Origin: Oscillospiraceae bacterium
GTDB taxonomy: Bacteria > Bacillota > Clostridia > Oscillospirales > CAG-272
Length of the DNA: 49,878 bases
NCBI GenBank assembly: GCA_015064355.1
Contig: SVSJ01000020.1
Location: 1 to 49,878 of the forward strand
Direction: 5' to 3'
Positions 17,244-25,160 of the stretch are shown in pieces. Position 1 is the stretch's first letter; every line of letters begins with the position of its first letter. Both the position numbers and the translations under genes were made by a program. The notes under the pieces are model-generated. The model saw only the letters and a program-made list of their open reading frames with translations, searched no databases and was not told the origin of the DNA.

Positions 17244-20096
17244 TTATCTGGCTACTTCTTCCATGATATATGCTTCGAGTACGTCGCCTTCGCGAATGTC
17301 GAGGCACTTCTCAAGGCCGATACCGCACTCGTAACCTGCAGCAACTTCACGAACGTCGTCCTTGAAGCGGCGGAGGGAGGAGATCTTGTCTTCCATTATA
17401 ACGATACCGTCGCGAACGATTCTGATCTGGGACTGGCGAGTTACCTTACCGTCCTGAACGTAAGAACCTGCGATCATACCAACGCCGGGAACCTTAATGG
17501 TCTGGCGAACGGAAATGTGGCCCTGGAGAACTTCCTTGAATGTGGGAGCGAGCATACCCTTCATAGCTGCGGTGATCTCTTCGATACACTCGTAAATGAT
17601 ACGGTATGTGCGGATGTCAACGTCCTGTCTTTCCGCAGAGTCAAGAGCAGACTTGTCGGGACGAACATTAAATCCTACAATAATAGCACCGGAGGTAGCC
17701 GCAAGCATAACGTCGGACTCGCTGATACCACCAACGGCAGAGTGGATAACGCGAACCTTAACCTCGTCTGTGGAGATCTTTTCGAGAGACTGCTTAACAG
17801 CTTCCGCAGATCCGCCAACGTCAGCCTTAACGATAATGTTAAGCTCCTTAACACCTGCAGCGATCTGGCTGAACAGGTCGTCAAGGCTTACCTTTGCGTT
17901 AAGTCTGAACTGCTCTTCCTTAGCCTTCATCTTTCTCTGCTCTGCAAGCTCACGAGCCATTCTTTCGTCTTCAACAGCGTTGAACTCATCACCTGCCATA
18001 GGAACCTCGGAGAGACCAATGATCTCAACGGGAACGGAAGGACCGGCAACCTTGAGGGTTCTGCCCTTATCGTTTGTCATAGCACGGACGTGACCAACAG
18101 ATGTGCCGGCAATAACGATGTCGCCTGCTTTGAGGGTACCGTCCTGAACGAGAACTGTCGCAACGGGACCGCGGCCCTTATCGAGCTTCGCTTCAATTAC
18201 AACACCCTTCGCTCTCTTTGCGGGGTTAGCCTTGTATTCCTTAACGTCAGCAATAAGGAGGATGTCCTCAAGAAGATCGGTAATACCCATTCTTGTGTGA
18301 GCAGACACGGGAACGCACATAATGTCGCCGCCCCATTCTTCGGGAACGAGGTCGTACTTTGTGAGCTCTGTCTTAACTGCTTCAGCGTTTGCGTGAGGCT
18401 TATCCATCTTGTTGATAGCAACGATGATCTCAACTCCCGCAGCCTTTGCGTGGTTGATAGCTTCAACTGTCTGGGGCATGATACCGTCGTCACCCGCTAC
18501 AACGAGAATAGCGATGTCAGTACACTGTGCACCGCGGGCTCTCATTGCGGTAAACGCTTCGTGACCGGGGGTGTCGAGGAATGTGATCTCACGACCGTCG
18601 ATCTCAACTCTGTAAGCACCGATGTGCTGTGTAATACCGCCGGCTTCGCCTGTTGTAACGTTTGTATGACGGATAGCATCAAGGATAGATGTCTTACCGT
18701 GGTCAACGTGACCCATTACGCAGACAACGGGTGCGCGGATCTCGAGATCTTCTTCGTTTTCGGGCTCATCCACACCGAAGAGCTTTTCTTCGATAGTCAC
18801 CTTAACTTCCTTGGTAACAACAGCGCCAAGCTCGTCAGCAATAAGATATGCTGTATCGTAGTCGATGATCTGGTTAACAGTCGCCATAACGCCCATCATC
18901 ATAAGGCGCTTGATACATTCAGCCGCTGTAACCTTAAGTCTTTGTGCAAGCTCGCCAACGGAGATCTCGTCGGGAATAGTAACCTTGAGAGGCTGCTTCT
19001 TTGCCTTTTCCTGGTTAGCCTTCTGAAGCTTCTCCATAGCAAGACGTTCCTTGTCGTTCTTCTTGCCCATGGGACGGTTGTTGTTCTGCTTCTTCAGCTT
19101 CTGCTTGTTGGACTGTGTATCGTCGATATCGTGAGAGAAGTTCTCAAGACGCTCGTCGTATTTGGAAAGGTCAACGTTACCACCGCGAGTATCAACTACG
19201 CGCACGTTACCTGTTCTCTTCTTTTCAATACCCTGCTCAAACTTGGGCTTGGGCTGGGGCTTAATGGGTGCTCTGTCCAGGCCGTAGTCCTTATCCTTTG
19301 CGGGACCGCGGTTCTGGTTAAAGCCGCCCTGCTGGTTGCGATTGTCACGGTTCTGGTTGAAACCGCCCTGACCCTGCTGACCGCCAAATCTGTTCTGACC
19401 CTGCTGGCCTCCCTGACGGTTGTCGCGGTTCTGGTTAAAGCCGCCCTGCTGATTATTATCGCGGGGCTGGAAGCGGTTGCCTTGCTGGTTGTTAGCCGGA
19501 CCGCGATTGTTGTCACGGTTGTCTCTGGGCTGGAAGCGATTGTCAGCAGGCTTGGTCTGTGCATTTGCCTTAGCTTTTGCTTCAGCTTCCGCCTTTGCTT
19601 TTGCTTCAGCTTCTGCCTTAGCCTTTGCTTCAGCTTCTGCCTTAGCCTTTGCCTCAGCTTCTGCCTTAGCTTTTGCCTCAGCTTCTGCCTTAGCTTTTGC
19701 CTCAGCTTCCGCCTTTGCTTTTGCTTCAGCTTCTGCCTTAGCTTTTGCCTCAGCCTCCGCCTTAGCCTTTGCCTCAGCTTCTGCCTTGGCTTTTGCTTCA
19801 GCTTCTGCCTTGGCTTTTGTTTCAGCTTCCGCGGCCTCGCGTGCAGCCTTCTTTTCGGGGGATTCAGGCAGTGTAATCTGAGTCTTACCCTTCATATATC
19901 CGTCAATATCCTTAATACTTGCTTTAGCGGTAAGACTACCAAAAAGGAGGTTTACCTCATCAGCCTCAAGGGATGCGGAATTGCTCTTAATAGCTATACC
20001 AAGGGTCTCAAGTTCTCCTGTGAGCTCCTTGGGCTTAATTCCCAGGTCTTTTGCGATTTGGTTAATTTTGAACATCGAATTTGACTTCGTTGCCAT
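17244..20096 (-). CDS. infB: Translation initiation factor IF-2
   Basis: GTPase that brings initiator tRNA to the 30S subunit. The 950 residues comprise a short N-terminal IF2N-type domain (1-55), a long low-complexity linker, a second IF2N domain (about 350-400), a G domain with GHVDHGKTS (about 460), DTPGHEAF and NKMDK, and the C-terminal domains ending in YIMEEVAR. The linker has about eleven copies of an AEAKAKAE octapeptide (residues about 90-178) and then Asn/Gln/Gly/Arg-rich repeats with QNRDNR units. It is the last gene of the rimP-nusA-rnpM-ylxQ-infB operon. Confidence 0.97.
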   Translation of the reverse strand: MATKSNSMFKINQIAKDLGIKPKELTGELETLGIAIKSNSASLEADEVNLLFGSLTAKASIKDIDGYMKGKTQITLPESPEKKAAREAAEAETKAKAEAEAKAKAEAEAKAKAEAEAKAKAEAEAKAKAEAEAKAKAEAEAKAKAEAEAKAKAEAEAKAKAEAEAKAKAEAEAKAKANAQTKPADNRFQPRDNRDNNRGPANNQQGNRFQPRDNNQQGGFNQNRDNRQGGQQGQNRFGGQQGQGGFNQNRDNRNQQGGFNQNRGPAKDKDYGLDRAPIKPQPKPKFEQGIEKKRTGNVRVVDTRGGNVDLSKYDERLENFSHDIDDTQSNKQKLKKQNNNRPMGKKNDKERLAMEKLQKANQEKAKKQPLKVTIPDEISVGELAQRLKVTAAECIKRLMMMGVMATVNQIIDYDTAYLIADELGAVVTKEVKVTIEEKLFGVDEPENEEDLEIRAPVVCVMGHVDHGKTSILDAIRHTNVTTGEAGGITQHIGAYRVEIDGREITFLDTPGHEAFTAMRARGAQCTDIAILVVAGDDGIMPQTVEAINHAKAAGVEIIVAINKMDKPHANAEAVKTELTKYDLVPEEWGGDIMCVPVSAHTRMGITDLLEDILLIADVKEYKANPAKRAKGVVIEAKLDKGRGPVATVLVQDGTLKAGDIVIAGTSVGHVRAMTNDKGRTLKVAGPSVPVEIIGLSEVPMAGDEFNAVEDERMARELAEQRKMKAKEEQFRLNAKVSLDDLFSQIAAGVKELNIIVKADVGGSAEAVKQSLEKISTDEVKVRVIHSAVGGISESDVMLAATSGAIIVGFNVRPDKSALDSAERQDVDIRTYRIIYECIEEITAAMKGMLAPTFKEVLQGHISVRQTIKVPGVGMIAGSYVQDGKVTRQSQIRIVRDGIVIMEDKISSLRRFKDDVREVAAGYECGIGLEKCLDIREGDVLEAYIMEEVAR
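19566..19830 (-). repeat. infB: 24-nt coding tandem repeat in infB
   Basis: About eleven 24-nt units encode AEAKAKAE-type octapeptides in the IF-2 linker. Units differ mainly at third positions (GCTTCTGCC, GCTTCCGCC, GCCTCCGCC), so the peptide is conserved beyond the DNA. Copy number is likely to vary between strains. Confidence 0.9.
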
Positions 20097-20099
20097 TAA

Positions 20100-20429
20100 T
20101 CAATCATCCTTTCTATCTTCTGTAAGCGTCGTTCCTTCAAAGTGCTCGAGCACACTTTTATAAGGACCCTTTCCCGTAAATGCAGCGGCTGCGCACACGG
20201 CTCTTTTGCCGATCATATCCGCAATCTCGACTCCGCTGTATTCCGAGTGAAAATATTTAATTCCGTAAAATTTGCATTTGTCTGTTAGCTGCTTCTTTGT
20301 ACGGTCAGATGCGTCGCTTGCGATGATAACGAACTTTGCTCGTCCGCTTCTGATCTCGCCGAGGATCAAATCAAATCCAACCTTGACTCCGCCTGCCGCC
20401 ATACACAGCCCGATAAATCTGTCTATCAT
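20100..20429 (-). CDS. ylxQ: L7Ae-family RNA-binding protein (YlxQ-like)
   Basis: A 109-residue L7Ae/L30e-fold protein. The segments GLCMAAGGVKVGF, EIRSGRAKFVIIASDASDRT and KQLTDKCKFYGI (residues about 7-70) are typical of YlxQ, which binds RNA with kink-turns and is encoded between ylxR and infB in many Firmicutes. The ATG at 20429 begins eight bases after the rnpM stop; the ribosome binding site is weak, so translational coupling to rnpM is likely. The longer open frame upstream overlaps rnpM and does not look like this family. Confidence 0.85.
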   Translation of the reverse strand: MIDRFIGLCMAAGGVKVGFDLILGEIRSGRAKFVIIASDASDRTKKQLTDKCKFYGIKYFHSEYSGVEIADMIGKRAVCAAAAFTGKGPYKSVLEHFEGTTLTEDRKDD

Positions 20430-20436
20430 AATATAT

Positions 20437-20739
20437 TTACTGTCCCAGCTTAACTTCTTTTTCCAGCTCGTCGTAGATCTCGTCTGTGATCTCGCATTCA
20501 AGGGCGCGGCGGATAATGCCGGATTTTCTCGCCTTCTTGAAGCAAGCCTCGTTTTTGCAGAGATACGCGCCGCGGCCGGATTTCTTACCCGTAAAGTCAA
20601 TGGATATCTCACCCTCGGGAGAGCGGAGAACCCTGAGCAGGTCTTTCTTCGGGAATGTTCCCTGGCAACCTACACAGCGTCTTTCGGGTACTTTCTTTGT
20701 GCCGGGCTGGGAAGTTGTTTTTTTCTTTGTTACAGCCAT
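20437..20739 (-). CDS. rnpM: RNase P modulator RnpM (YlxR, DUF448)
   Basis: A 100-residue YlxR-family protein. The motif PERRCVGCQGTFPKKDLLRV (residues about 18-37) and the GRGAYLCKNEACFKKA segment are diagnostic. In Bacillus this protein binds the RNase P RNA and modulates its activity. The ATG at 20739 has GGAG five bases upstream; a GTG at 20745 is possible. The four Cys residues suggest a zinc or structural site. It lies between nusA and ylxQ as is usual. Confidence 0.92.
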   Translation of the reverse strand: MAVTKKKTTSQPGTKKVPERRCVGCQGTFPKKDLLRVLRSPEGEISIDFTGKKSGRGAYLCKNEACFKKARKSGIIRRALECEITDEIYDELEKEVKLGQ

Positions 20740-20763
20740 ATTCACTCCACCTTCAGGAAAAGG

Positions 20764-21801
20764 TTATCTGATTTCCTTGGTACCCTTGATGTCGATCTTG
20801 CAGCCGGTGAGCTTTGCAGCAAGGCGAACATTCTGGCCTTCCTTACCGATAGCAAGGGAGAGCTGGTCGCCTGCAACGTGAACGCAGGATGTGCGCTCTC
20901 CGTCAAACTCAACTTCAAGAACAGTTGCGGGGGAGAGAGCTGCTGCAATGAATTCTTCGGGATGCTCTGAGAACTCGATAACGTCGATCTTTTCGCCGCG
21001 GAGCTCTTCAACGATAGCTGCGATTCTGGAGCCGCGGTTACCGATACAAGCACCAACTGCGTCAACGTCAGCGTCACGGGAGAGAACTGCGATTTTTGTT
21101 CTGCTTCCTGCTTCACGAGCGATACCCTTAACAATTACAGTACCGTCTGTGATTTCGGGAATGTCAGTCTCGAACATTCTTTTTATCATAGCGGGAGCAG
21201 TACGGGAAAGTGTAACGAGGGGGGTGTTTTCTGTGTCTCTTGTAACCTCAGTAACGAATACTCTGATTCTGTCACCAACGTAGAGCTCTTCGCCGGGGAT
21301 CTGCTCACTCTTGGGAAGGATAACATCGGATGTACCGGTGTCAACCCAAACGTCACCTGTGCTGTCGTCTCTCTTATTAACGATAGCAGAGATAACTTCT
21401 TCTTTCTTGCGTTCATATTCGCGGGCAATGTTGTCCTTTTCAGCCTCTCTGATACCCTGCACAATAACCTGCTTTGCAGTCTGTGCGGAGATTCTGCCGA
21501 AATCCTTGGTCTTGATCTCGTTTTCAACAACGGAGCCAAGCTCGTAGCGGCGGCTGATTGCCTGTGCGTCTTCATAGGAGATCTCGGACTTGGGGTCAAC
21601 AACCTCTTCAACTACTGTGCGGCGGCGGTAAACCTTAACGTCCTTTTTTGCCTTGTTGATGTCAACTCTTACAGAAGCGCTGCCGTATTCCTTCTTGAAT
21701 GCGGAAACGAGAGCTGCTTCAATCTTCTCGAGCATGTAATCAACGGGAATGCCTTTTGTCTTTTCAAGCGTTTCAAGAGCCTCAAAAAGCGCTGCGTTCA
21801 T
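20764..21801 (-). CDS. nusA: Transcription termination/antitermination factor NusA
   Basis: RNA-polymerase-binding elongation factor. The 345 residues cover the N-terminal domain (1-125, starting MNAALFEALETLEK), an S1 domain (about 130-200) and two KH domains, with RDADVDAVGACIGNRGSRI near residue 237 and SLAIGKEGQNVRLAAKLTG near residue 317. As in Bacillus there are no C-terminal acidic repeats. The start at 21801 matches the family; an upstream extension would run into a repeat element. The gap to rimP (174 bp) is unusually long and holds that repeat. Confidence 0.96.
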   Translation of the reverse strand: MNAALFEALETLEKTKGIPVDYMLEKIEAALVSAFKKEYGSASVRVDINKAKKDVKVYRRRTVVEEVVDPKSEISYEDAQAISRRYELGSVVENEIKTKDFGRISAQTAKQVIVQGIREAEKDNIAREYERKKEEVISAIVNKRDDSTGDVWVDTGTSDVILPKSEQIPGEELYVGDRIRVFVTEVTRDTENTPLVTLSRTAPAMIKRMFETDIPEITDGTVIVKGIAREAGSRTKIAVLSRDADVDAVGACIGNRGSRIAAIVEELRGEKIDVIEFSEHPEEFIAAALSPATVLEVEFDGERTSCVHVAGDQLSLAIGKEGQNVRLAAKLTGCKIDIKGTKEIR

Positions 21802-21880
21802 TTTCGTGTTCCATACCTTTCTGTTATTTATGTGAGTTTTTATTTTTCGTGATGTTTGTGTAGAAGCTGTGCCTTTTGGG

Positions 21881-21946
21881 CGGAATCCCCCCGTCACGCT
21901 ACAACTTCGTTTTGCGTGCCACCCCCCTTTAGCAAGGGAGGCTTGG
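21881..21946 (-). repeat. Palindromic intergenic repeat inside the rimP-nusA gap
   Basis: Contains CACGC (21895-21899) pairing with GCGTG (21914-21918) and, next to it, a CCCTTT-AGCA-AGGG-type stem, flanked by GGGGGG/CCCCCC tracts. On the minus strand it would be transcribed between rimP and nusA. I believe similar GGGGGGTGGC...GACGGGGGGATTC elements are common in gut Firmicutes, from memory and not verified. Confidence 0.65.
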
Positions 21947-21975
21947 TGCGGTATATCTCTTATCTGTTATCTTGT

Positions 21976-22446
21976 TTACCAATCAAATACCGTTTCGCAT
22001 TTAGCAACGGCTTTCTTCGGGAATCTCTTTTCTCCCTCGTCGGTTTCTACTACGATATCCTCGCCGTCAAGTCCGACAAGACGAGCACGGAGGCTCTTTG
22101 AACCGTCAACTGCGGTGTAGAACTTCAATTCCACATCCCAGCCGCTCATTCTCTCGAAATGAAGGGGCTCTGTGAGAACTCTCTCAACTCCGGGGGAGGA
22201 AACGGAAAGCATATACGCGCCCTCGATAGGATCAGCCTCATCAAGAAGGGGGTCGATTGCGCGGTGCATTTTTTCGCAGTCCTCGATTGTAATGCCGCCC
22301 TCTGCATCTGTGTCGATTGTAATGCGGAGGACCATGTCAGCGCCCTCTCTCACATATTCAACGTCCCACAAAATGTAGCCGAAACTTTCAGCCAGAGGCT
22401 GTGCAATATCGCGGACTGTGCCTGCAATGTTTTTCTTTTGTTTCAT
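21976..22446 (-). CDS. rimP: Ribosome maturation factor RimP
   Basis: A 156-residue factor needed for 30S maturation. It shows the family features DIAQPLAESFGYILWDVEYV near residue 15, LRITIDTDAEGGITIEDCE (about 40-58) and the SVSSPGVERVLTEPLHFER signature near residue 82. AAAGGAA precedes the ATG. It is the first gene of the nusA-infB operon and has a promoter and hairpin leader upstream. Confidence 0.96.
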   Translation of the reverse strand: MKQKKNIAGTVRDIAQPLAESFGYILWDVEYVREGADMVLRITIDTDAEGGITIEDCEKMHRAIDPLLDEADPIEGAYMLSVSSPGVERVLTEPLHFERMSGWDVELKFYTAVDGSKSLRARLVGLDGEDIVVETDEGEKRFPKKAVAKCETVFDW

Positions 22447-22469
22447 TTGATTCCTTTCTTCATAAACAA

Positions 22470-22497
22470 GAGAGTGGACTTTGTTTCGCCCACTCTC
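22470..22497 (-). promoter_or_regulatory. Leader hairpin upstream of rimP
   Basis: GAGAGTGG (22470-22477) pairs with CCACTCTC (22490-22497) around a 12-base loop, between the promoter and rimP. There is no T-run, so it is a leader hairpin rather than a terminator. NusA autoregulates its operon in some bacteria; a link here is inference. Confidence 0.6.
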
Positions 22498-22522
22498 AAT
22501 ACTTAATATCCTCTTGTACTAT

Positions 22523-22551
22523 ATTATACCACACTCTTTAGGTTTTTTCAA
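22523..22551 (-). promoter_or_regulatory. rimP: Promoter of the rimP-nusA-infB operon
   Basis: TTGAAA and TATAAT on the minus strand are 17 bases apart. The -10 is preceded by AAAGAGTGTGG, shared with the gdpP upstream region. Confidence 0.8.
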
Positions 22552-22616
22552 GGGTAAAAGTACGTCAGAATAACAATTTTTCATTTTATTTATAATAGCG
22601 CTTTGTGAGATTTGTA

Positions 22617-23285
22617 TTATTCACCCAGCCGAACTCCAACCTTGCAGGCAAATTCCGTAAGGCTTGTGGCGGTGTAATCAAGGTCCACATCCTCCGCCGG
22701 AGACCTACCGTCAGGCAGGTGCGGGGGATAGTTTACCAGTGCTCCGCTCATTCCCGCGTTTCTGCCGCAGGCTCCGTCGATAATGCGGTCACCTATCATA
22801 ATCGACTCACTCAGTACGAGTCCGTTTCTCTCGCACAGCGCCAAAAGCCCTTCGGGAGACGGCTTCATCGGGAAATGCTCGTCTGATGTCACGGCATCTG
22901 TGAAGTAGCCGATCATACCGTACTCTGTGAGATACCAGGTGAGGGTTGTCTTGTCGCGGTGGGTGTAGATATAGTTTCTGCCACCGTTTTTCACAATAGC
23001 GGAGAGGACCTTGCCACAGTCCTCGAAGGGGAGTATCCGCGGCTCGTGCTCCTCGTCACCAATTTTCAGTCCCTCGTGGCGGAATTCGTTGTATATCTCC
23101 TCCGTTACGCCGGGGAAGCGAGTGATATTGCCATATCCCACCCTCATCCAGCGGTACATTTCTTCCTTATTTATGGTTTCGGTGAGACCGTGGCGGCCCA
23201 GCACCTCCCACATCACCTTGATCTCGTGAACGTAGGTGTTGTAGAGAGTTCCGTCAAAGTCCCAGATATAGTTTTTGTATTTCAT
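22617..23285 (-). CDS. HAD-family hydrolase (phosphoglycolate-phosphatase-like)
   Basis: A 222-residue haloacid-dehalogenase-superfamily phosphatase. Motif I WDFDGTLYNTY (residues 8-18) carries the nucleophile and acid/base Asp, motif II is in IYTHRD, motif III Lys lies in MKPSPEGL, and motif IV is GDRIIDGACGRNAGM near residue 170. A helical cap occupies about residues 20-85. The substrate cannot be read from the sequence; phosphoglycolate, sugar phosphates or nucleotides are all possible. It lies downstream of the cysteine desulfurase gene. Confidence 0.88.
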   Translation of the reverse strand: MKYKNYIWDFDGTLYNTYVHEIKVMWEVLGRHGLTETINKEEMYRWMRVGYGNITRFPGVTEEIYNEFRHEGLKIGDEEHEPRILPFEDCGKVLSAIVKNGGRNYIYTHRDKTTLTWYLTEYGMIGYFTDAVTSDEHFPMKPSPEGLLALCERNGLVLSESIMIGDRIIDGACGRNAGMSGALVNYPPHLPDGRSPAEDVDLDYTATSLTEFACKVGVRLGE

Positions 23286-23339
23286 CTCTGTTTGCTTTCC
23301 TTGTATTGGTTCACACCAATATCTTTTTTCTATTATCTT

Positions 23340-24539
23340 TTATCTTTTCTTCTGAAGCCCTTTTATTCCCTCAGCCAAGCCTTCGACAAGCGCATCGATG
23401 TCCTCTTCCGTATTGGTGTAGGACAGGCTTATGCGGAGAGTTGAATCCGCATCTGCCGCAGTTGTACCAAATGCCTCAAGGGCGCCGCTTTTCTTCTTGG
23501 AGTATGCGCTGCAGGCTGATCCCGCGGAGACGTACACTCCTCTGCCTGAGAGATAGTTGAGCATAGTCTCGCTTTTGATCGCGGGCAAAATAATACTGCA
23601 AATATTCGAGAGGCAGTTTGCGGGCTTATTATATCGAAGCTCCGGGCATTTTTCGAGAAGCTGATCTTCAAGATATGTCCGAAGAGCCTTTACCCGAGCG
23701 GTGTTTTCGTCGAAATTTGCCGTCCCCTCTTCTGCCGCTGCCGCAAAGGCTGCAATTGACAAAAGATTTTCCGTGCCGCTGCGGAATCCGCTTTCCTGAC
23801 CGCCGCCGGGCATTACGGGAACGATATTCTTACGCTTGATGGTTTCCGCGGAGATAAACAATGCCGCAGCACCACGTGGCGCGTGTATCTTGTGTGCGCT
23901 GACGGTTAGTGCGTCAACTCCAAGGGTGGCAGGGGTGAAACGAAGCTTCATAAATCCCTGCACCGCATCACAGTGAACAGTTGCATCGGGATACTTGATC
24001 TTCACAAGGCTTGCCGCCCGTTTCACGTCGTAAATTGCCCCGGTCTCGTTGTTCACAAGCATAAAGGAAGCGAAGATCACGGGGGCGGGAGCGGTATCAA
24101 GGGCATTATTCAAGACGTCCATGTCGATCTCGCCGCCGGTGGTGGGAATACGGATAACTGCGTATCCCTCTTTCTCAAGAAGGGTAGCTGGGTTGTCAAT
24201 GGACGGGTGCTCCCCTGCTGTGATTATTATAGTGCCGAGAAGACCCCGGCCGTTTGGTGTGCGTTTTTTTGATCTGGCACAGCCGAGGATCGCTATGTTG
24301 TTTGATTCCGTACCGCAGGAGGTAAACAGGAGCATATCCTTTGAGAAACGCTGGAGTCCCAGAGCCTTTGACAGCTTACTTCGGGAATCCTTCAGTACAG
24401 CCGCCGCACGCTGACCGTGTGAATGAACAGAGGAGGGGTTGCCCCAAGCCTCTGCTGCATTTGCAAGAGCCGCCATAGCCGCAGCCGACGGTTTCGTTGT
24501 GGCGGAATTATCGAAATAGTGTTCCATACTGTTTGCCAT
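23340..24539 (-). CDS. Cysteine desulfurase (NifS/IscS-type, aminotransferase class V)
   Basis: PLP enzyme that removes sulfur from cysteine for Fe-S clusters or tRNA thiolation. The 399 residues start HYFDNSATTKPS, have GTESNN (about 75), the PLP-binding Lys in SAHKIHAPRG (about 214) and the sulfur-accepting Cys in SAGSACSAYS (about 341). The start codon overlaps the stop of the upstream lipoprotein gene in a TAATG junction, so they are translationally coupled. The Cys loop is short and followed by KKK, as in group II or NifS-like enzymes; the sulfur acceptor is unknown. A TtcA-like thiolase lies 6 kb upstream. Confidence 0.92.
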   Translation of the reverse strand: MANSMEHYFDNSATTKPSAAAMAALANAAEAWGNPSSVHSHGQRAAAVLKDSRSKLSKALGLQRFSKDMLLFTSCGTESNNIAILGCARSKKRTPNGRGLLGTIIITAGEHPSIDNPATLLEKEGYAVIRIPTTGGEIDMDVLNNALDTAPAPVIFASFMLVNNETGAIYDVKRAASLVKIKYPDATVHCDAVQGFMKLRFTPATLGVDALTVSAHKIHAPRGAAALFISAETIKRKNIVPVMPGGGQESGFRSGTENLLSIAAFAAAAEEGTANFDENTARVKALRTYLEDQLLEKCPELRYNKPANCLSNICSIILPAIKSETMLNYLSGRGVYVSAGSACSAYSKKKSGALEAFGTTAADADSTLRISLSYTNTEEDIDALVEGLAEGIKGLQKKR

Positions 24540-25069
24540 TATTTTACCGTAAGGAATTCAAGCATTTCCGCCACGTCTTCAAGGTGTGAATCGAAATTCT
24601 CGGGGATCGAAGTGTAGGTAAGAAGGTACACAGAGCCGTCCTTAACAAACGCCACCTGCATATACTTGTAGTCAACTCCCGCAAGGCTGGCGGTGTAGGT
24701 ATATGACTTGCCGTGAGCCTCGTCAACGGTAACGTTCTTCTCTTCAACAAGAGCAAAATCATCAAAAACCTTTTCCAGTTCACTTACATTGGTGGTCCAC
24801 CAGTCCTCAACCTTTGTGTCAGTATTCGGAAGCGCCCAGGCCATAACGGAAATGGAAGAGGGGTCACTATCGCTAAAGTATGCGCCGCCTGTTCCGCGGG
24901 TGTAATCAACCTCCCACTCTTCGGGAACGTAAAGATAGAAGGAAGCCAAGGGGTCTGCCGCGTGTTCCATACCCTTCGGAGGTGCAAACTCGTCCTTCTG
25001 GCATCCAACTGCAGTTATGAGCAGGAGAATGATTCCCGCAAGCATGATCTTATTAAGAATTCTTTTCAT
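24539..25069 (-). CDS. PsbP/MOG1-like lipoprotein
   Basis: A 176-residue predicted lipoprotein. The signal peptide has a basic start, a hydrophobic core and an ITAVGC lipobox with Cys23 as the lipid-modified residue. The mature part, with FYLYVPEEWEVDY followed by alternating strands and a C-terminal SHLEDVAEMLEFL helix, resembles the PsbP-like fold common in Firmicutes lipoproteins. No enzyme motif is visible. It overlaps the cysteine desulfurase start by one base; the functional link is unknown. Confidence 0.8.
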   Translation of the reverse strand: MKRILNKIMLAGIILLLITAVGCQKDEFAPPKGMEHAADPLASFYLYVPEEWEVDYTRGTGGAYFSDSDPSSISVMAWALPNTDTKVEDWWTTNVSELEKVFDDFALVEEKNVTVDEAHGKSYTYTASLAGVDYKYMQVAFVKDGSVYLLTYTSIPENFDSHLEDVAEMLEFLTVK

Positions 25070-25160
25070 TTTTGTATTTCCTTTTTTGTTGATATCTTGG
25101 TATTTAGTATATTATCCGAAAATGGCAATTTCCACCGTGAAAATGTGAACAATCCACACT

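Noticed and set aside
17013-20084. Very long plus-strand ORF antisense to infB
   Set aside because: It mirrors infB codons and ends in long Leu/Ser/Phe/Cys runs from the repeat region; no domain is visible and the minus-strand product is clearly IF-2.
21802-21897. N-terminal extension of NusA
   Set aside because: The added residues lie partly in the intergenic repeat and do not resemble NusA, which starts at the conserved MNAALFEALE.
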